NCBI GenBank assembly: GCA_028753945.1
Contig: JAPNXP010000014.1
Span: 4,464,001-4,528,000, forward strand
Direction of reading: 5' to 3'
DNA length: 64,000 nt
From: Hexactinellida sp. DTS-2022
Taxonomy: Eukaryota > Porifera > Hexactinellida
How positions within the stretch are numbered: the first letter of the stretch is position 1; the number at the start of each line of letters is the position of its first letter. Both the position numbers and the translations under genes were made by a program. The notes under the pieces are model-generated. The model saw only the letters and a list, made by a program, of their open reading frames with translations. It was not told the DNA's origin and ran no database searches. Below, piece after piece: positions 21,950 to 33,102 of this stretch.

Positions 21950-22235
21950 CATACAACGTGTAATATAAGTACATACAACATGTAATATAAAAGTACATAC
22001 AACATGTAAGATAAAGTACATACAAGTGTAAGATAAAAGTACATACAATATGTAAGATAAAAGTACATACAACATGTAAGATAAAAGTACATATAACATG
22101 TAAGATAAAAGTACATACAACGTGTAAGATAAAAGTACATACAAACATGTAATATAAGTACATACAACATGTATAGAAAGTACATACAACATGTAAGATA
22201 AAAGTACATACAGCATGTAATATAAAAGTAATACA
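21950..22235. repeat. Minisatellite, about 23-bp unit
   Basis: About 12 copies of AAAAGTACATACAACATGTAAGAT with small length changes. ORFs through it in three frames (for example repeated YFYLTCCMY on the minus strand) are products of the repeat, not genes. Confidence 0.9.
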
Positions 22236-22245
22236 ACCAGGGAAC

Positions 22246-23560
22246 AGTGGCGTAGCCAGACCTTGAGGCCAACCTGGGCACACTTGGGGCATTCACCCAC
22301 GGCGTAGCCAGAAGAAAATCTAAGGGGGTCAAAGGTAAATTCAGCGAGCGTAGAGAGCGATCTAAAGGGGGCTTGGGGGTGTAACCCCACAGATTTTTCA
22401 CATACTTTTCACAGAGTGTATGTGAAAAACCAGGGCATTATTGTTCTTGCTGGAACTAGTAATACAATAATTCATAATAATAATAATAATAATAATAGGG
22501 GATAGGGCATCCCATACAACTATGTAATTTTGGCTATAATATTATATAATACTAAAGTACTACGCTTTCTCGGTCGCTTCGACACCTGTAAGATCCACAG
22601 AACAACCGCTTCGCAGTTGTTGTGTGGTACTAATCTCAACAACTCTCGTAATTTGTGTGCAGTTATTACAGATACAATAATTACCTTCCATTATTAAGCA
22701 CAATCTCTTACAGGCTCGTAGCAAGCCTATTCATATTGGTAAGGCGAAGTGACGTAGATATTTTGAATCTCAGTGTGAATTAAATGGTACCCGAATATTG
22801 ATGCAGCTAGCTAAAATATTGTTGCAGTCAAGGCCGCACCTGCTCTTGCGGGCCTGTCATATATACTATGTGAATATTTTGACATTTACTAATATTTATG
22901 TCTAAGATTACCAAAACAAATTTAACCTTCTCTTCCATGTGTTTTTCTTTATACCCTATCCTACCAAACTAGTCGTACACTTAACTTCTGCATTGAAATT
23001 AATGGACAATAATATAATCAATAACCCTGGTGAGTGAGTCAATGAATAGTAATATTGTATAATTTGTATTACAACTATTTATATTACAATAATAGGAAAA
23101 GTTATTAAGATTTCTATCCGCTCTCTATCTCTCCACTGTATTTTTGTGAAAGATAGAGTACTTATTCATAATCATTCCATAGTGCGCAGCTTTTAGTTAA
23201 TTGCACGAGTTAATTCGACAACAAATCTATTTTGCATGAATTTAGACATCATTCATCATTGCGAATAATTAATTTAAAAATATAATTTTTCGGCGGCGTA
23301 CGCGTTCGAATACTTTTGGTAGGGCTGTTGCATGAGAAATTGAATACAACCATGGATCTAGGGGTCTCAATCCCGGAGCATTTTTCCAATCCCGGGATTC
23401 CGGGTTTGGAATCATGTTCAATCCCGGGTTTGAACAAATAATCTATTGACACTTGACTAATCATGCAAATATGTTGAATTAATGTAATTGTGTATTGATT
23501 GATGAGTCAATGATCACTCCAGTACATAATAAATAGACATAAGAAGGTAGTATAGTAAAT
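22246..23560. other. Intergenic with a hAT-like terminus
   Basis: A sequence starting CAGTGGCGTAGCCAG (22246) and again GGCGTAGCCAG (22300) looks like element termini, but no partner end or TSD is clear. An (AAT)n microsatellite lies at 22470-22497. No gene is seen. Confidence 0.45.
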
Positions 23561-24116
23561 AATAATATTTTAATTAAGATTTTTCAGATTATTCCTGATA
23601 AAACAAAGTGTATCTATACTTGTATCATTAAGTCTGGTCCGTAGCTTGTTACAGAGGTATGCAGCTGAAGAAAACACTCGTTCGGCCTCCACAGAAGTGG
23701 GTGGAACAATATACTACATTTGGTATATATCCTCCAATAAGGCACCTCTTTTCCCTGTCTGCTCTGAGAGAGTTAATTCATATTTTAAAGATTTTGATAG
23801 CGAAGATTTGCATTGAGGTATTTCATGCGGTTTTCTAAGAGATGCATCAATGACTACTTGAAGTTTATGTGCGATTGAAATATTTTCTGATTCGATACCT
23901 CCCGAAAGATTATCTGTAACGTTCGTAGGTTCAATTTGGTCCAACGTAATTTCTTCTTCTCGATATCCACGGTTGCCGTGGGAATGGAATTTCAGTTCCC
24001 ATTCCCATAGGAATCCTGTGGGAATCCCCATAAGGAATCCCATAGGGGAGTATAATATACGTATACATAAAAACCAATTAATTACTAAAGCAGATTCGTA
24101 TCAATAGTAAAGCCTA

Positions 24117-24511
24117 CAGGGTTTTATCCAGGAGCGCGCCATACGCCTAGAGGCGTATAAATTGGGCTATGATTGCGTTTAGGAGCGCGAAAACTGCCGA
24201 AACTCCCCATAGAGTAACAGGGGCGCCCGCAGGTTAAAAATTAATGTACGCACAATATGTTTTTTCAGGAAGTTTCTGTATCCAATTTCCAAACTCATGA
24301 GTCTTGTGACTAATTTCAAAAAATCTTAGCACAAAAGAGTGTTAAAATTAATTAACAGATAAAATTTACTATACGCACGTGCGTATAGTGCGTATGCCGC
24401 GGGCGCCCCTGTAGAGTAATACAAAACTAACCTTTTAGGCGTATATAATTCATACTTTAGTGACCTTAGGGCAATTAGGAGCGTTCAATTTGAGTCCTGT
24501 ATAATACCCTG
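24117..24511. mobile_element. hAT-type element, CAGGGTTTCATCCAGG family, nested
   Basis: Ends CAGGGTTTTATCCAGG and the inverse of CAGGGTATTATACAGG, with a perfect 8-bp duplication AAAGCCTA at 24109-24116 and 24512-24519. It lies inside the GTTGCCGTGGG-family copy a and itself hosts 24218-24411. The same family occurs at 62368-62550, at the ends of 28898-32241 and from 63481. Confidence 0.87.
24218..24411. mobile_element. hAT-type element, CAGGGGCGCCCGC family, innermost
   Basis: The 194-bp element has ends CAGGGGCGCCCGC and GCGGGCGCCCCTG and a perfect 8-bp duplication TAGAGTAA at 24210-24217 and 24412-24419. It is the fourth layer of nesting here, counting the dead hAT transposase gene as the first. 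Confidence 0.88.
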
Positions 24512-25498
24512 AAAGCCTATATTAATTAAGGATGACCTAATGAAACCATATTCGAATATCCCAATGGGAATTCCCTTTGGGATTCCCATGGGGTAAATCT
24601 GATTCCCATTCCCATGGGTATGGGGATCCCCATGGGAATTCCCATACCCACGGCAACCCTGTCGATATCCACCCATTCTCGATAATATCTCAGAACAAAA
24701 CTTGTTAACTGCTCCTTTTCTCTCAAGTTGGGCCTGAGGATTATGTAGATACTGAATGATAACAGAAGCATCTGTATAGCGCTCTTGAATTATACGCTGA
24801 TCAATTGCTTCCAAGACACGAGTACTATACTAATATGAAGGAGAGATATTGAGCTCATCTAGCAAAATTTTTATTGTCGCTTCTGCTGTTATCAGATTAG
24901 AATCTCGTCTACACAGAGCCTCCACAGCTATCTTGATTGGACTTAGGGTTTTAGTAAGAAATTCAATCTGGGTGAATTCTAAATCACTGAGGTCGATTTG
25001 TATACCAAGATCTAACAGAGCCTTTTGCACAGGTAACTTGATTTTAATTATTCTCTCAAGCATGTCTAACAGCGTACTCCATCGGGTCTTGCAATCGAGT
25101 ATCAAGTTTAACCCATTAGGGTAAATCTCTTTAACATATTTTTGTCAAGTTTCATTTTTTAGAGGAGAACGCTTAAAAAGTTTCACAATTTGACGTACTC
25201 TGGCCACTATGTCACTGATATCATAACTTAATCCGATACGGTTTTCCTGTCATTCTAGCGAACACTGTGGAAAGACTTGAATCAGTCATAAAATAGTCTA
25301 ATTTATTAGCTGTAGTAAGTTCGGCTTGGTTGTATTGTTTAATAAATCACTCTCGCCAAATTTACGTTTTATTAAATCAATTTTGTGAATTGACTTTAAG
25401 TGAACGTGTAAACCTTTTGTTGATCCTCCATCACATCTCAGAATCTTACTACAGATTTTACATTCTGCTAGTTTACCACATCTAGATCGTTTATAATG

Positions 25499-25920
25499 CA
25501 GGGGCGGATCCAGGGGGGGGGGGGGGTTTAGGGGGTTGCAACCCCCCCTTTTGTGTTGAGTGGTAACTTTATCGCTTTACTTTGTGAGTTTCCATTCTAC
25601 CACAGATACTTGTGCTGCACCTCATGATAAGAAACACACTCTTACAAAGTCCACCGATTAGCTATAGGATGTATGTTTATATTGTGTATGATCTTGTGCT
25701 ATTAATTTTAACCAAACATTAGATTCATATTCATATAACTAACTAGTATTTGGATAAGATAACTAACTTTCGCAATAACGCTGTGATAGTAGTAAAAGAA
25801 TCAATTGAACAACGTAATAAAATTGGATAATAATAGTATGTTTGCTAGTCATAAATGGCATCTAAAATCATCTCCAGATGTATAAGGCTCGATTTTTTTC
25901 TGGGGGGCACGCCCCCCAGA
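25499..25920. repeat. CAGGGGCGGATCCAGG-type element or fragment
   Basis: It begins CAGGGGCGGATCCAGG followed by a run of G and then GGGTTGCAACCCCCCC. A GGGGGGCACGCCCCCC hairpin lies at 25903-25918. The partner terminus and TSD are not resolved; the end coordinate is approximate. Confidence 0.4.
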
Positions 25921-25972
25921 CCCACCTTGGAAATGTAATCATTTAAATATTACGTACTACTTTTCTTAAAAT

Positions 25973-27073
25973 ATGGAGTATAACACCGAGGAATATCAAC
26001 GCGGAGGAGGCAAACCCATTACAACTTCAGATGGATATAAATATTTTTCCAATAGGAAAAAGTCTGATTGCGTTTACTTAAAATGTGTTCTTTTCAGGAA
26101 TGGTTGCAAAGGCAGCGCTAAATTAAATACTCAAATTAATTTAGTTTATCCAAAGTCATTGCATAATCATGAATATGATGCATATAATTCGGAAGTGTTT
26201 GCATTAAAATCTAGATGCAGGACAAGAGCAAAGAATTCTCGCGACAACCTTCGCGACTTATTTAATGATACTACTAGAGCCGACCCTTCAGCTCACAAAG
26301 TCACTTAATAGGAGCGCGAATCTCTAATGTTTAGAGCAAGAAGAACCTCACAACCGATAATTCCTAAATCTGCGATCGAATTTTGTGATCTATTACCAAC
26401 AACGAATTTCGCATTGAATTTGAAGGCAACAATCACTTTAGGTGACAGAATAGCCGTGATATTTTTCTCAGAGAAAATTCATATCATTATTGGAGATATT
26501 TCTGATATCCAATTTGATGGTACGTTTTATGTAGTACCCAGAATATTTTATCAACTGTTTACCATTTTTATTTCAATTGGCACGCACACTCTCCCAGCGA
26601 TTCATTGTTTGATGACTCATAAACATGTGGAATTGTACACCGAAGTTATCTTGAAAATAAAAGATCTTTTCCCTCAGTTCCAACCAACTAACATAATGTC
26701 CGATTGGGAAAGAGGATCTCGAAACTCATTTAAACATGTTTATCCAGGAACTAGGATAAATGGATGTTGGTTTCATTACACGCAAGCTATTTGGCGTAAG
26801 ATACAAAAATATGGATTAACCTCTTGTTATCGAAATAACCCAGAGCTAACTATATTTGTAAAGAAAATCATGGCAATTCCACACCTACCTTGCGATTTAA
26901 TACACTCCACTTACTCTCTTCTCCAGCCCCCAGCTTTGCAACAAATAGATCAAACGAAACTTGATGGATTTCTTAGGTATTTTAAAAGGTATTGGTTAAC
27001 ACAAGTTACCCCAAGTGGGTTATCAGTATTCGAGTTGGAAAATGTAACAAATAATGGCGCTGAGTCTTATCAT
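25973..27073 (+). pseudogene. FLYWCH-MULE-RING transposase, copy 1, 5' part
   Basis: The reading frame starts at ATG 25973. Residues about 10-65 form a FLYWCH-type zinc finger (TTSDGYKYFSNRKKSDCVYLKC, with the closing LHNHEY). The MULE transposase domain follows: IQFDGTFYVVP, then MSDWERGSRNSF and GCWFHYTQAIWRK, supplying the expected catalytic Asp residues and the CxxH pair. Two adjacent in-frame stop codons (26306-26311) break the protein between finger and transposase; the second copy (55074) has IFK-coding sense codons there. The frame then runs open to the 24.8-kb insertion at 27074, within AESYH, and resumes at 51885. Confidence 0.88.
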
Positions 27074-27481
27074 CAGAGTTGCCGTGGGTATGGGAATCCC
27101 CATACCCATGGGAATGGGATGGGAATGGGAATCAGATTTTCTCCTGTGGGGATCCCCATAGGAATCCTGTGGGAATCCCCATAGGAATCCTGTGGGAATC
27201 CCCATGGGATATTCGAATATGGTTTCATTAGGTCATCCTTAATTAATATAGGCATTACTATTGATACGAATCTCCTCTAGTAATTAAATTCGTTCTTATG
27301 TATATATTATACTCCCCTATTCAGTTTGAATAACCCATGAGGATTCCTATGGGGATTCCCACAGGATTCCTATGGGGATTCCCACAGGATTCCTATGGGG
27401 ATTCCCACAGGATTCCTATGGGGATTCCCACAGGATTCCTATGGGAATGGGAACGGAAATTCCATTCCCACGGCAACCCTG
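27074..27481. mobile_element. hAT-type element, GTTGCCGTGGG family (copy b)
   Basis: The 408-bp element has ends CAGAGTTGCCGTGGGTATGG and CCACGGCAACCCTG. Direct repeats of GGAATCCCCATAGGAATCCTGTGG-type units fill both subterminal regions. It forms the left boundary of the composite. Its right neighbour (from 27482) is the middle of an ACCGGTTATAAG-family TA-target element, so its own original left flank is missing here. Confidence 0.85.
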
Positions 27482-28491
27482 CGGTTATAAGAACATTATA
27501 TGCAGTTCGCGACGATGTGCTTATAACCGGCATCCACTGTATATCGGTCAACACCTTTCTACTGTAATTTCAGGCACTGGCAAGGCCATCACCTTTGCGA
27601 AGCCTGATTATATATTGAAAGGATATACTCTAAAGTATTTGAATCCAAATTTGTGCCACAAGTGGCTCATGACACATACCACTTCAAATATATCGACATA
27701 CGTGAAACCACTATGTTTATATGCACAGTATAACCTCGTTAGTAGAACACGGAACACTATTCAGTCCCCTTCAAAGCCTTTTCAATACAAATGATATTGG
27801 TTAATACGAATCCCGGATAAGGCGAACACATTTTAACGGTCCCCTGGTGTTCCTACTGACGAGGTTCTACTGTATTAATTCCTTATAGATTATACCTCGT
27901 TAGTAGGAATATCATAAGACCGTCAAAATACGTTCGCCTTATCCGGAATTCTTATTTACCAATATCATTTGTATTGAAAAGGCTTTGAAGGGGACTGAAT
28001 AGTGTTCGTGTTAACCGAAATTTCGTATAACCGTGTTCCTACTAACGAGGTTCTACTGTAGTATAATATGTGGTCCTAATCATATGCCACTTGTGGCACA
28101 AAATTTCTGGTTGTTCAATACTTTTAGCGATAGAGTATAAGTAAGTGCATTAAATTGGCTAAATCAGAATAAGAATGATTCTACCGTTTTATAAGAGTTA
28201 CAAGTATTAAATCATTTCTGTAAAGAAGCCGTTAGTTATAAAAATAATAAATCTTTAATTATTGAATAAACATAACACATTACACGGCAACATATATGGT
28301 ACTTTGGAATGTGGCCCATCAATTAACCGATTATAAATAATTTATATGTAGACCGTCTATTTCTAGGCAGGTTTTCTTGATTTAAATGGAATTACCCATA
28401 GACGGCAGGGGATTTTGGTCTACAAATTTTAGCCTAATTTGTATGGGCTTTTATAGGCTTTTATAGTATACAATATAAGGTAGCTCATATA
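27482..28491. repeat. Cluster of TA-target elements, no gene
   Basis: 27482-27541 is a fragment of the ACCGGTTATAAG family ending CATCCACTG. 27726-27872 and about 27887-28059 are two CTCGTTAG-family copies with ends such as CAGTATAACCTCGTTAGTAG and ACGAGGTTCTACTG. The rest (28060-28491) is AT-rich without recognisable content. Confidence 0.7.
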
Positions 28492-28680
28492 AAGTAAAAC
28501 CTCCAAAAGTGAACACCTTCAAGAAATGAACAAAACTCCAAATATGAACACTTTTTCTTAGTCCCAAATTTCCCCATTGCTTTATACACACGTTATGATA
28601 AATCATGAAAAGTGAACACCTCTCAAAAGTGAACATTTTGGCTGGTCTCCAGGGTGTTCACTTTCTGAAAAGTTTTACTG
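28492..28680. repeat. Short TA-target element (AAGTGAACACC family), second copy
   Basis: It matches 469-639 over most of its length, with the left end mutated to AAAGTAAAACCTCC. It is followed by TA. Confidence 0.75.
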
Positions 28681-29010
28681 TATTATAAAAGGTAATGGGG
28701 GGGGGGGGTCAATCAATGTGTGACAGACCATCCTTTTAGTATAACAAATGGTCAAAGAATATACAATAAGGTAGCTCACATATTACCCTAGTTAGAATGG
28801 AACAGAGCTATAATATATAGATATATGAATATAACTAGTTAGTCATTGTGTCTCAGCATATTATAATATTAGCAGTGAAAGCATATATGTTATAGCCCAG
28901 GCTTTCATACAGGCAAATTATCTGCGCGCTTAGATTAAGTTAGAGCTCACACGCGCCTAAATACTCAATTTGTATTACGTCATGTCTTACTATATATACG
29001 GCTGTGTATG

Positions 29011-29160
29011 CAGGGCCGGATTAAGGTCTTCGTAGGCCCTAGGCACTTTGAGGATACCAGGCAGCATGCAGCAATTAGGCCCCAAATTTTTCGTAGGCCC
29101 CAAATTTTTCGTAGGCCCTAGGCACAGTGCCTACTGTGCCTATTGGATAATCCGGCCCTG
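29011..29160. mobile_element. hAT-type element, CAGGGCCGGATTAAGG family
   Basis: The 150-bp element has ends CAGGGCCGGATTAAGG and TAATCCGGCCCTG and a perfect 8-bp duplication TGTGTATG at 29003-29010 and 29161-29168. The interior holds repeated CGTAGGCCCTAGGCAC units. It is inserted in the left arm of the foldback element. Confidence 0.9.
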
Positions 29161-29576
29161 TGTGTATGTTCCCGACTTGGCCTTCAAACAAGAAGGCCAG
29201 TTTTAAATTTCATTCAAAGCTAAACCATGCCTCCTATTGAGGTTTATTTGGATTGTATATGGGGTAATCAACCATTGTGAATCCATTAGAACCACTTTTG
29301 AGAATCTCAGATTTGTGGTTAAGCTATTTAGGCGCCATTTAATGATGACACCACAAATATACAAAAATATACAAATACATGTGGTTGCTTTATAATTTTT
29401 TAAAAATTTAGAATGTCGCCATTTTGTGATTTATTAGCCTTTGGGGTATGAAATATATCCCTATTTTAGTATTCCTATTATAAAATTATTAGATAGAAGT
29501 AACTGAAATTTAAGATATTTGAAAAAAAATTCATTTACCAAAAAATGTTACCGTAATCATTAAATGGCGCCTAAAT

Positions 29577-31970
29577 CAGGGTTGGCAGGTTTCGTCCGGG
29601 TGGTTAAAACCTGGTTTAAACCGTCCTGGACAAAACCTCATGAGTGGACGAAACTGGACAAAACCTAATTAGTGAACGAAAAATATGTTATTTAATCAAA
29701 AATCTCTAAATTACTAATGAAATATTAAGTATATATCTGTAACTACCACTCTAGTTCTTGGCATCCCCTCAGTGCTCTATAACAAGCTACAAGCTTTGCT
29801 GTTTTCTCCAGTCCGAGTCTATTTCTTATTTTAGTTTGGATGATTCCAAAATTTGAAAATATTCTTTCAATTGATGCCGAACTTGATGGTAAGCTAAGTA
29901 ATTTAATGGCCAAGTTACAGAGATCATCCGAGACAAAAATTTTAGATGCCTGGACTGTTCTCCACCACGTTGTGGGCTTTAAACTATGAGTGCATGTAAA
30001 TAATGATGCCGGAAATGGTGCAGTCTTTGCTTGAAATTGGTAGAGTTGTGGTGATAGAGACGCATTTTGTTCAACAAGTATGCTCCTAGCTTCTTCTTGT
30101 TGCTCACATGTCAATCTCTGTCCCATGTATTTTGGATGTAGAATATTAGCTAGATAGTGAATTGGTGTGATAGCTTGATGAAAACGTTGTTGAATCTTGG
30201 TGTGATGATTGGTAAGTTGCACTAACTCTAGTAAATTTAACCACTCTTCACATGAATCTGCAATATTGGATTCGTCACCCTGCAATTTATCCAGAGATAG
30301 TGCAATTGGTTGAAGCTGATCATGAAGATATTTCGCTTCATGATAGAGACCTATATTGTTAATGAGGTTAGCAATAGGAGTTTCGATTACATCTTCATTC
30401 TGTGCCAAAATAATTAGTAGGAAAGTTCTATTTGTTAAATACGTTTGGATACACTCTAGCTGACTGTTCCAGCGTGTAACAACAGGTAATTGTGGTTTAA
30501 TTGATCCTTTCTGATTAGCCAGAAGGGCTCCTGGTCCATGATGATTGCGAAAATATTTGTTTATTTCTGTCACACGGACTATTACTTGTGAAGGCGTTAC
30601 GTCCTTACCAAGCAAGTTTAAGAAATGAGAAGCACAACCATAAACAGTAAGGGAATTATCACTTGATTTCAACTTAGACCGCATGGACTGCATTTTATTC
30701 TCATTATCAGTTACAACTGCGACAACCTTGCAGCCAAACTTTTGAGTTGCTTCTAACGATGCTTCAATTGCCAATGAGGCACAATATGTAGCTGTTTTTT
30801 TATTTGAACCAGTGTCTATAGATTTAACAAAGTAAGATTTTTCACCTGTGTGCACACTGTGTGCAATAACAGGAGTATTATGTATATCGCTCCATCCATC
30901 TTGGACTAAAGTAACATTTTTCCCCTCTAATTGTGAGGCTGCAGTTTTCGTTACCTCTTCGTAAATCTTTTCAAGAAGTGGACCGGCTAAATCTTTTCTA
31001 GAAGGAGGAACATAACCTGGTCGAAGCATTGAGATAGTCTGCTTGAATATTACATGTTCAGCAAGGTTAAAAGGTAAATTACAAGCATAAAACAAACGAC
31101 CAATTTGATCATCAAGTGCAACTTTTTCTTGAGAACTTGTTTTAATAGTGAAGCTATTCATTTTGGGTTGAATATTCGTATTGCATGGACGTTTTGCTGG
31201 TGGAATAAAATAATCTTTACTTGTAATTACTGCATCTGTAATTTGTGATACAGAAAGAATTTCATCAGAATTCTTTGAACTACATTTCGCAAGGTGAGCT
31301 CTAAGCCTACAAGGTTTTGCACTAACAAAACTATCGCATTTAATACATTTGGCTTTTGTTAGTTTCCCTCCTTCTTCGATCGTTATGAAAAATTTCCACA
31401 CTGAGTCATTGGGTCTTCCTCCTTGACTCATTGAAACAAATTCTGTGAAATTTAAATACGTAATAGTAAATATAGAATTTAGAGAATTTTTGAGCTTATT
31501 TTCCGAAATATTGTTAGTTAAATATACTAATGAGTATACGTATAATCGTATATAGTAAATTAAGATGAATAACACAAGGACGAATAACAAAGACGAATAC
31601 CTATAATACATGTGTGTGTGTGTGTGAACCCGTGTGGTGATTATTAATTAATCAAAAAGAAACAGCAGATCAAGTGTAGAAGTTAAACTGATATACTATA
31701 TCAAAATCACTTCACTGTTATTAGTGTGAAGAATATATACTTGCTTTGTATCCTATAAGTGATACATTTTCATAGAGAGATCAGACGAAAACGTTGTACT
31801 CTACCATAATAGCATAAGTAGATATTATGGTGCGGTTCGAGCCTTAACACTAACAATGAAAATAGTTTTGTGCAGTTTTGTCCGGTTTAAACCGGTTTTG
31901 TCCAGTTTAAACCGGGGTTTGTCCACTGTCCGTCCAAAACCAGTTTTCGACTGGACAAAACCCAACCCTG
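29577..31970 (-). mobile_element. Complete, apparently autonomous hAT transposon
   Basis: The 2,394-bp element has ends CAGGGTTGGCAGGTTT and AAAACCCAACCCTG and a perfect 8-bp duplication GCCTAAAT at 29569-29576 and 31971-31978. It encloses one intact transposase gene. Subterminal regions carry many copies of a TTTGTCCGGTTTAAACCGG-like motif, probable transposase binding sites. Removing it and one TSD restores a perfect arm of the foldback element, so the insertion is relatively recent. Confidence 0.92.
29743..31431 (-). CDS. hAT transposase (BED zinc finger, DUF659-like, intact)
   Basis: It cuts and reinserts the transposon. Starting at the ATG of MSQGGRPND (31431), the protein has 562 residues; the frame is open a further 180 bp upstream but that part is hydrophobic low-complexity sequence and an unlikely start. 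Residues about 10-52 are a BED-type finger (CIKC...HLAKC). The hAT core follows: VTLVQDGWSDIH with a catalytic Asp, VVTDNENKMQ, YGCASHFLNLL, and TRWNSQLECI. The C-terminal dimerisation block is LLSLPSSSASIERIFSNFG plus KIRNRLGLEKTAKLV. No stop or frameshift is present. It sits inside its own TIRs and TSD. Confidence 0.93.
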   Translation of the reverse strand: MSQGGRPNDSVWKFFITIEEGGKLTKAKCIKCDSFVSAKPCRLRAHLAKCSSKNSDEILSVSQITDAVITSKDYFIPPAKRPCNTNIQPKMNSFTIKTSSQEKVALDDQIGRLFYACNLPFNLAEHVIFKQTISMLRPGYVPPSRKDLAGPLLEKIYEEVTKTAASQLEGKNVTLVQDGWSDIHNTPVIAHSVHTGEKSYFVKSIDTGSNKKTATYCASLAIEASLEATQKFGCKVVAVVTDNENKMQSMRSKLKSSDNSLTVYGCASHFLNLLGKDVTPSQVIVRVTEINKYFRNHHGPGALLANQKGSIKPQLPVVTRWNSQLECIQTYLTNRTFLLIILAQNEDVIETPIANLINNIGLYHEAKYLHDQLQPIALSLDKLQGDESNIADSCEEWLNLLELVQLTNHHTKIQQRFHQAITPIHYLANILHPKYMGQRLTCEQQEEARSILVEQNASLSPQLYQFQAKTAPFPASLFTCTHSLKPTTWWRTVQASKIFVSDDLCNLAIKLLSLPSSSASIERIFSNFGIIQTKIRNRLGLEKTAKLVACYRALRGCQELEW

Positions 31971-32241
31971 GCCTAAATAGCTTAACCACAAATCTGAGAT
32001 TCTCAAAAGTGGTTCTAATGGACTCGCAATGGTTGGTTACCCCATATACAATCCAATAAACAACAATAGAAGGCATGGTTTAGCTTTGAATGAAATTTAA
32101 AACTGGCCTTCTTGTTTGAAGGCCAAGTCGGGAACATACAGCCGTATATATAGTAAGCCATGATTACGTCTATGCGAGTATCTCTCGATTTTAGCGCCTA
32201 GACAAGTTTCCTATAAAATTACGCGCCTGGATGAAACCATG

Positions 32242-33102
32242 ATTGTACTGTGGTGTTTGTCTAATAGCAATATTGCTCTATTAGCAAAGGTATTTTCAGT
32301 CCACAAGCGAGCATTTAATGCAAGAGAATTTCGTGCAAAATGCGACTTGCTATTACGCGAACAAAACTGTGCGATGTTTATACGATATAAGGGCTGCCAG
32401 TTATCATATAAACTGGTCTATTTATTAGTAAGCAACCAGTTTGAGAGAGAAATATCTATAATGCCACGACATTAATATAAGGTACAGTTGAAACCAGTTT
32501 TTTCTAAATAGCACCGGGTTTTCTAACTTATCAGATATTTGAAAACTTTTTCCAACTAACTATTTATTCTAAATGTGTAATTAATTCAAATTTTGTTTTA
32601 TTTTCAATCGGGTTATTCTAACTATCGGATTTTTCTGACTTTATTTACATGCAAAGAAATTGTTAGAAAAACCGGTTTCGACTGTAATAGATCCTCCCAT
32701 AAAAATGGCTTAATTAAAAGGCACTTGTTTGAATGGTCACAAATTTACGAACAGGATTTTCCTGTTGAAATGGAATAATAGTACAGAACAAAAATCAAAA
32801 GGTACAGTGAATTTGAATAATTAAATGACTATTTGGAACTGAAACTAAGCATAACTAGCTACATATGTTGTTGCTATGTATAGATTATGGAATGTGGTTA
32901 GTAGCCATATGGTTGCCAGGCTGTGTAGCGAGCAGAGAGCTCTGGGATTGCCTGATAGAGTTGTGTGGTTAGTGGTGTAACGGGATAGCTAGCAGAGAAG
33001 TGGCGTGTTGCGTGGTGCGAGCTGTGTGAGTATAAGAAGAGCAGCCAGCAGAGATAGGACAATGCAACTGTGTTAAAGGAACTGAAACTAATCGAGAGTA
33101 GA
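32242..33102. other. Non-coding with a TA-target element
   Basis: 32485-32694 has ends CAGTTGAAACCAG and CCGGTTTCGACTG, flanked by TA; a relative is at 51109-51291. 32244-32380 resembles MCM2 intron 2 sequence near 12400-12560 (TAATAGCA, CAAGCGAGCATTTAATG), a further degraded family. The last ~100 bp is the likely 5' leader of the NHL gene at 33103. Confidence 0.6.

Larger units (their letters stand above)
23968..24661. mobile_element. hAT-type element, GTTGCCGTGGG family (copy a)
   Basis: Ends CACGGTTGCCGTGGGAATGG and CATACCCACGGCAACCCTG form inverted repeats. A perfect 8-bp duplication TCGATATC lies at 23960-23967 and 24662-24669. The subterminal parts are strings of GGGAATCCCCATAGG-type palindromes. 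Its interior carries the insertion 24117-24511. Copies b (27074-27481) and c (50671-51876) bound the 24.8-kb composite. Confidence 0.9.
23565..25250 (-). pseudogene. Decayed hAT transposase interrupted by nested elements
   Basis: In coding order, 25110-24830 encodes CKTRWSTLLDMLERIIKIK and LSPIKIAVEALCRRDSNLITAE, typical of hAT transposases. 24815-24670 continues with YTDASVIIQYLHNP. After the insertion at 23968-24661, 23960-23740 encodes ISIAHKLQVVI..., and 23710-23575 encodes the C-terminal dimerisation block PPTSVEAERVFSSAAYLCNKL. Stop codons and frame changes separate the pieces, and no full N-terminus is seen, so the gene is dead. Confidence 0.8.
28898..32241. mobile_element. Foldback element with long arms, interrupted twice
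   Basis: The left arm (28898 to about 29350) and right arm (about 29553-29576 joined to 31979-32241) are inverted copies, sharing for example CCCGACTTGGCCTTCAAACA and GAGAATCTCAGATTTGTGGT. The outermost ends resemble the CAGGGTTTCATCCAGG family. The left arm is split by 29011-29160 and the right arm by the intact hAT at 29577-31970. No clear TSD remains for the foldback itself. Confidence 0.75.

Noticed and set aside
22247-22400. CRISPR-like reading of the regularly spaced repeats around 21950-22400
   Set aside because: The genome is eukaryotic with spliced genes, the units are contiguous without unique spacers, and no cas-like genes are present.
21924-22401. Three overlapping minus-strand ORFs of 122-154 residues rich in Tyr, Leu and Cys
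   Set aside because: All are products of the 23-bp minisatellite, whose unit lets three frames stay open.
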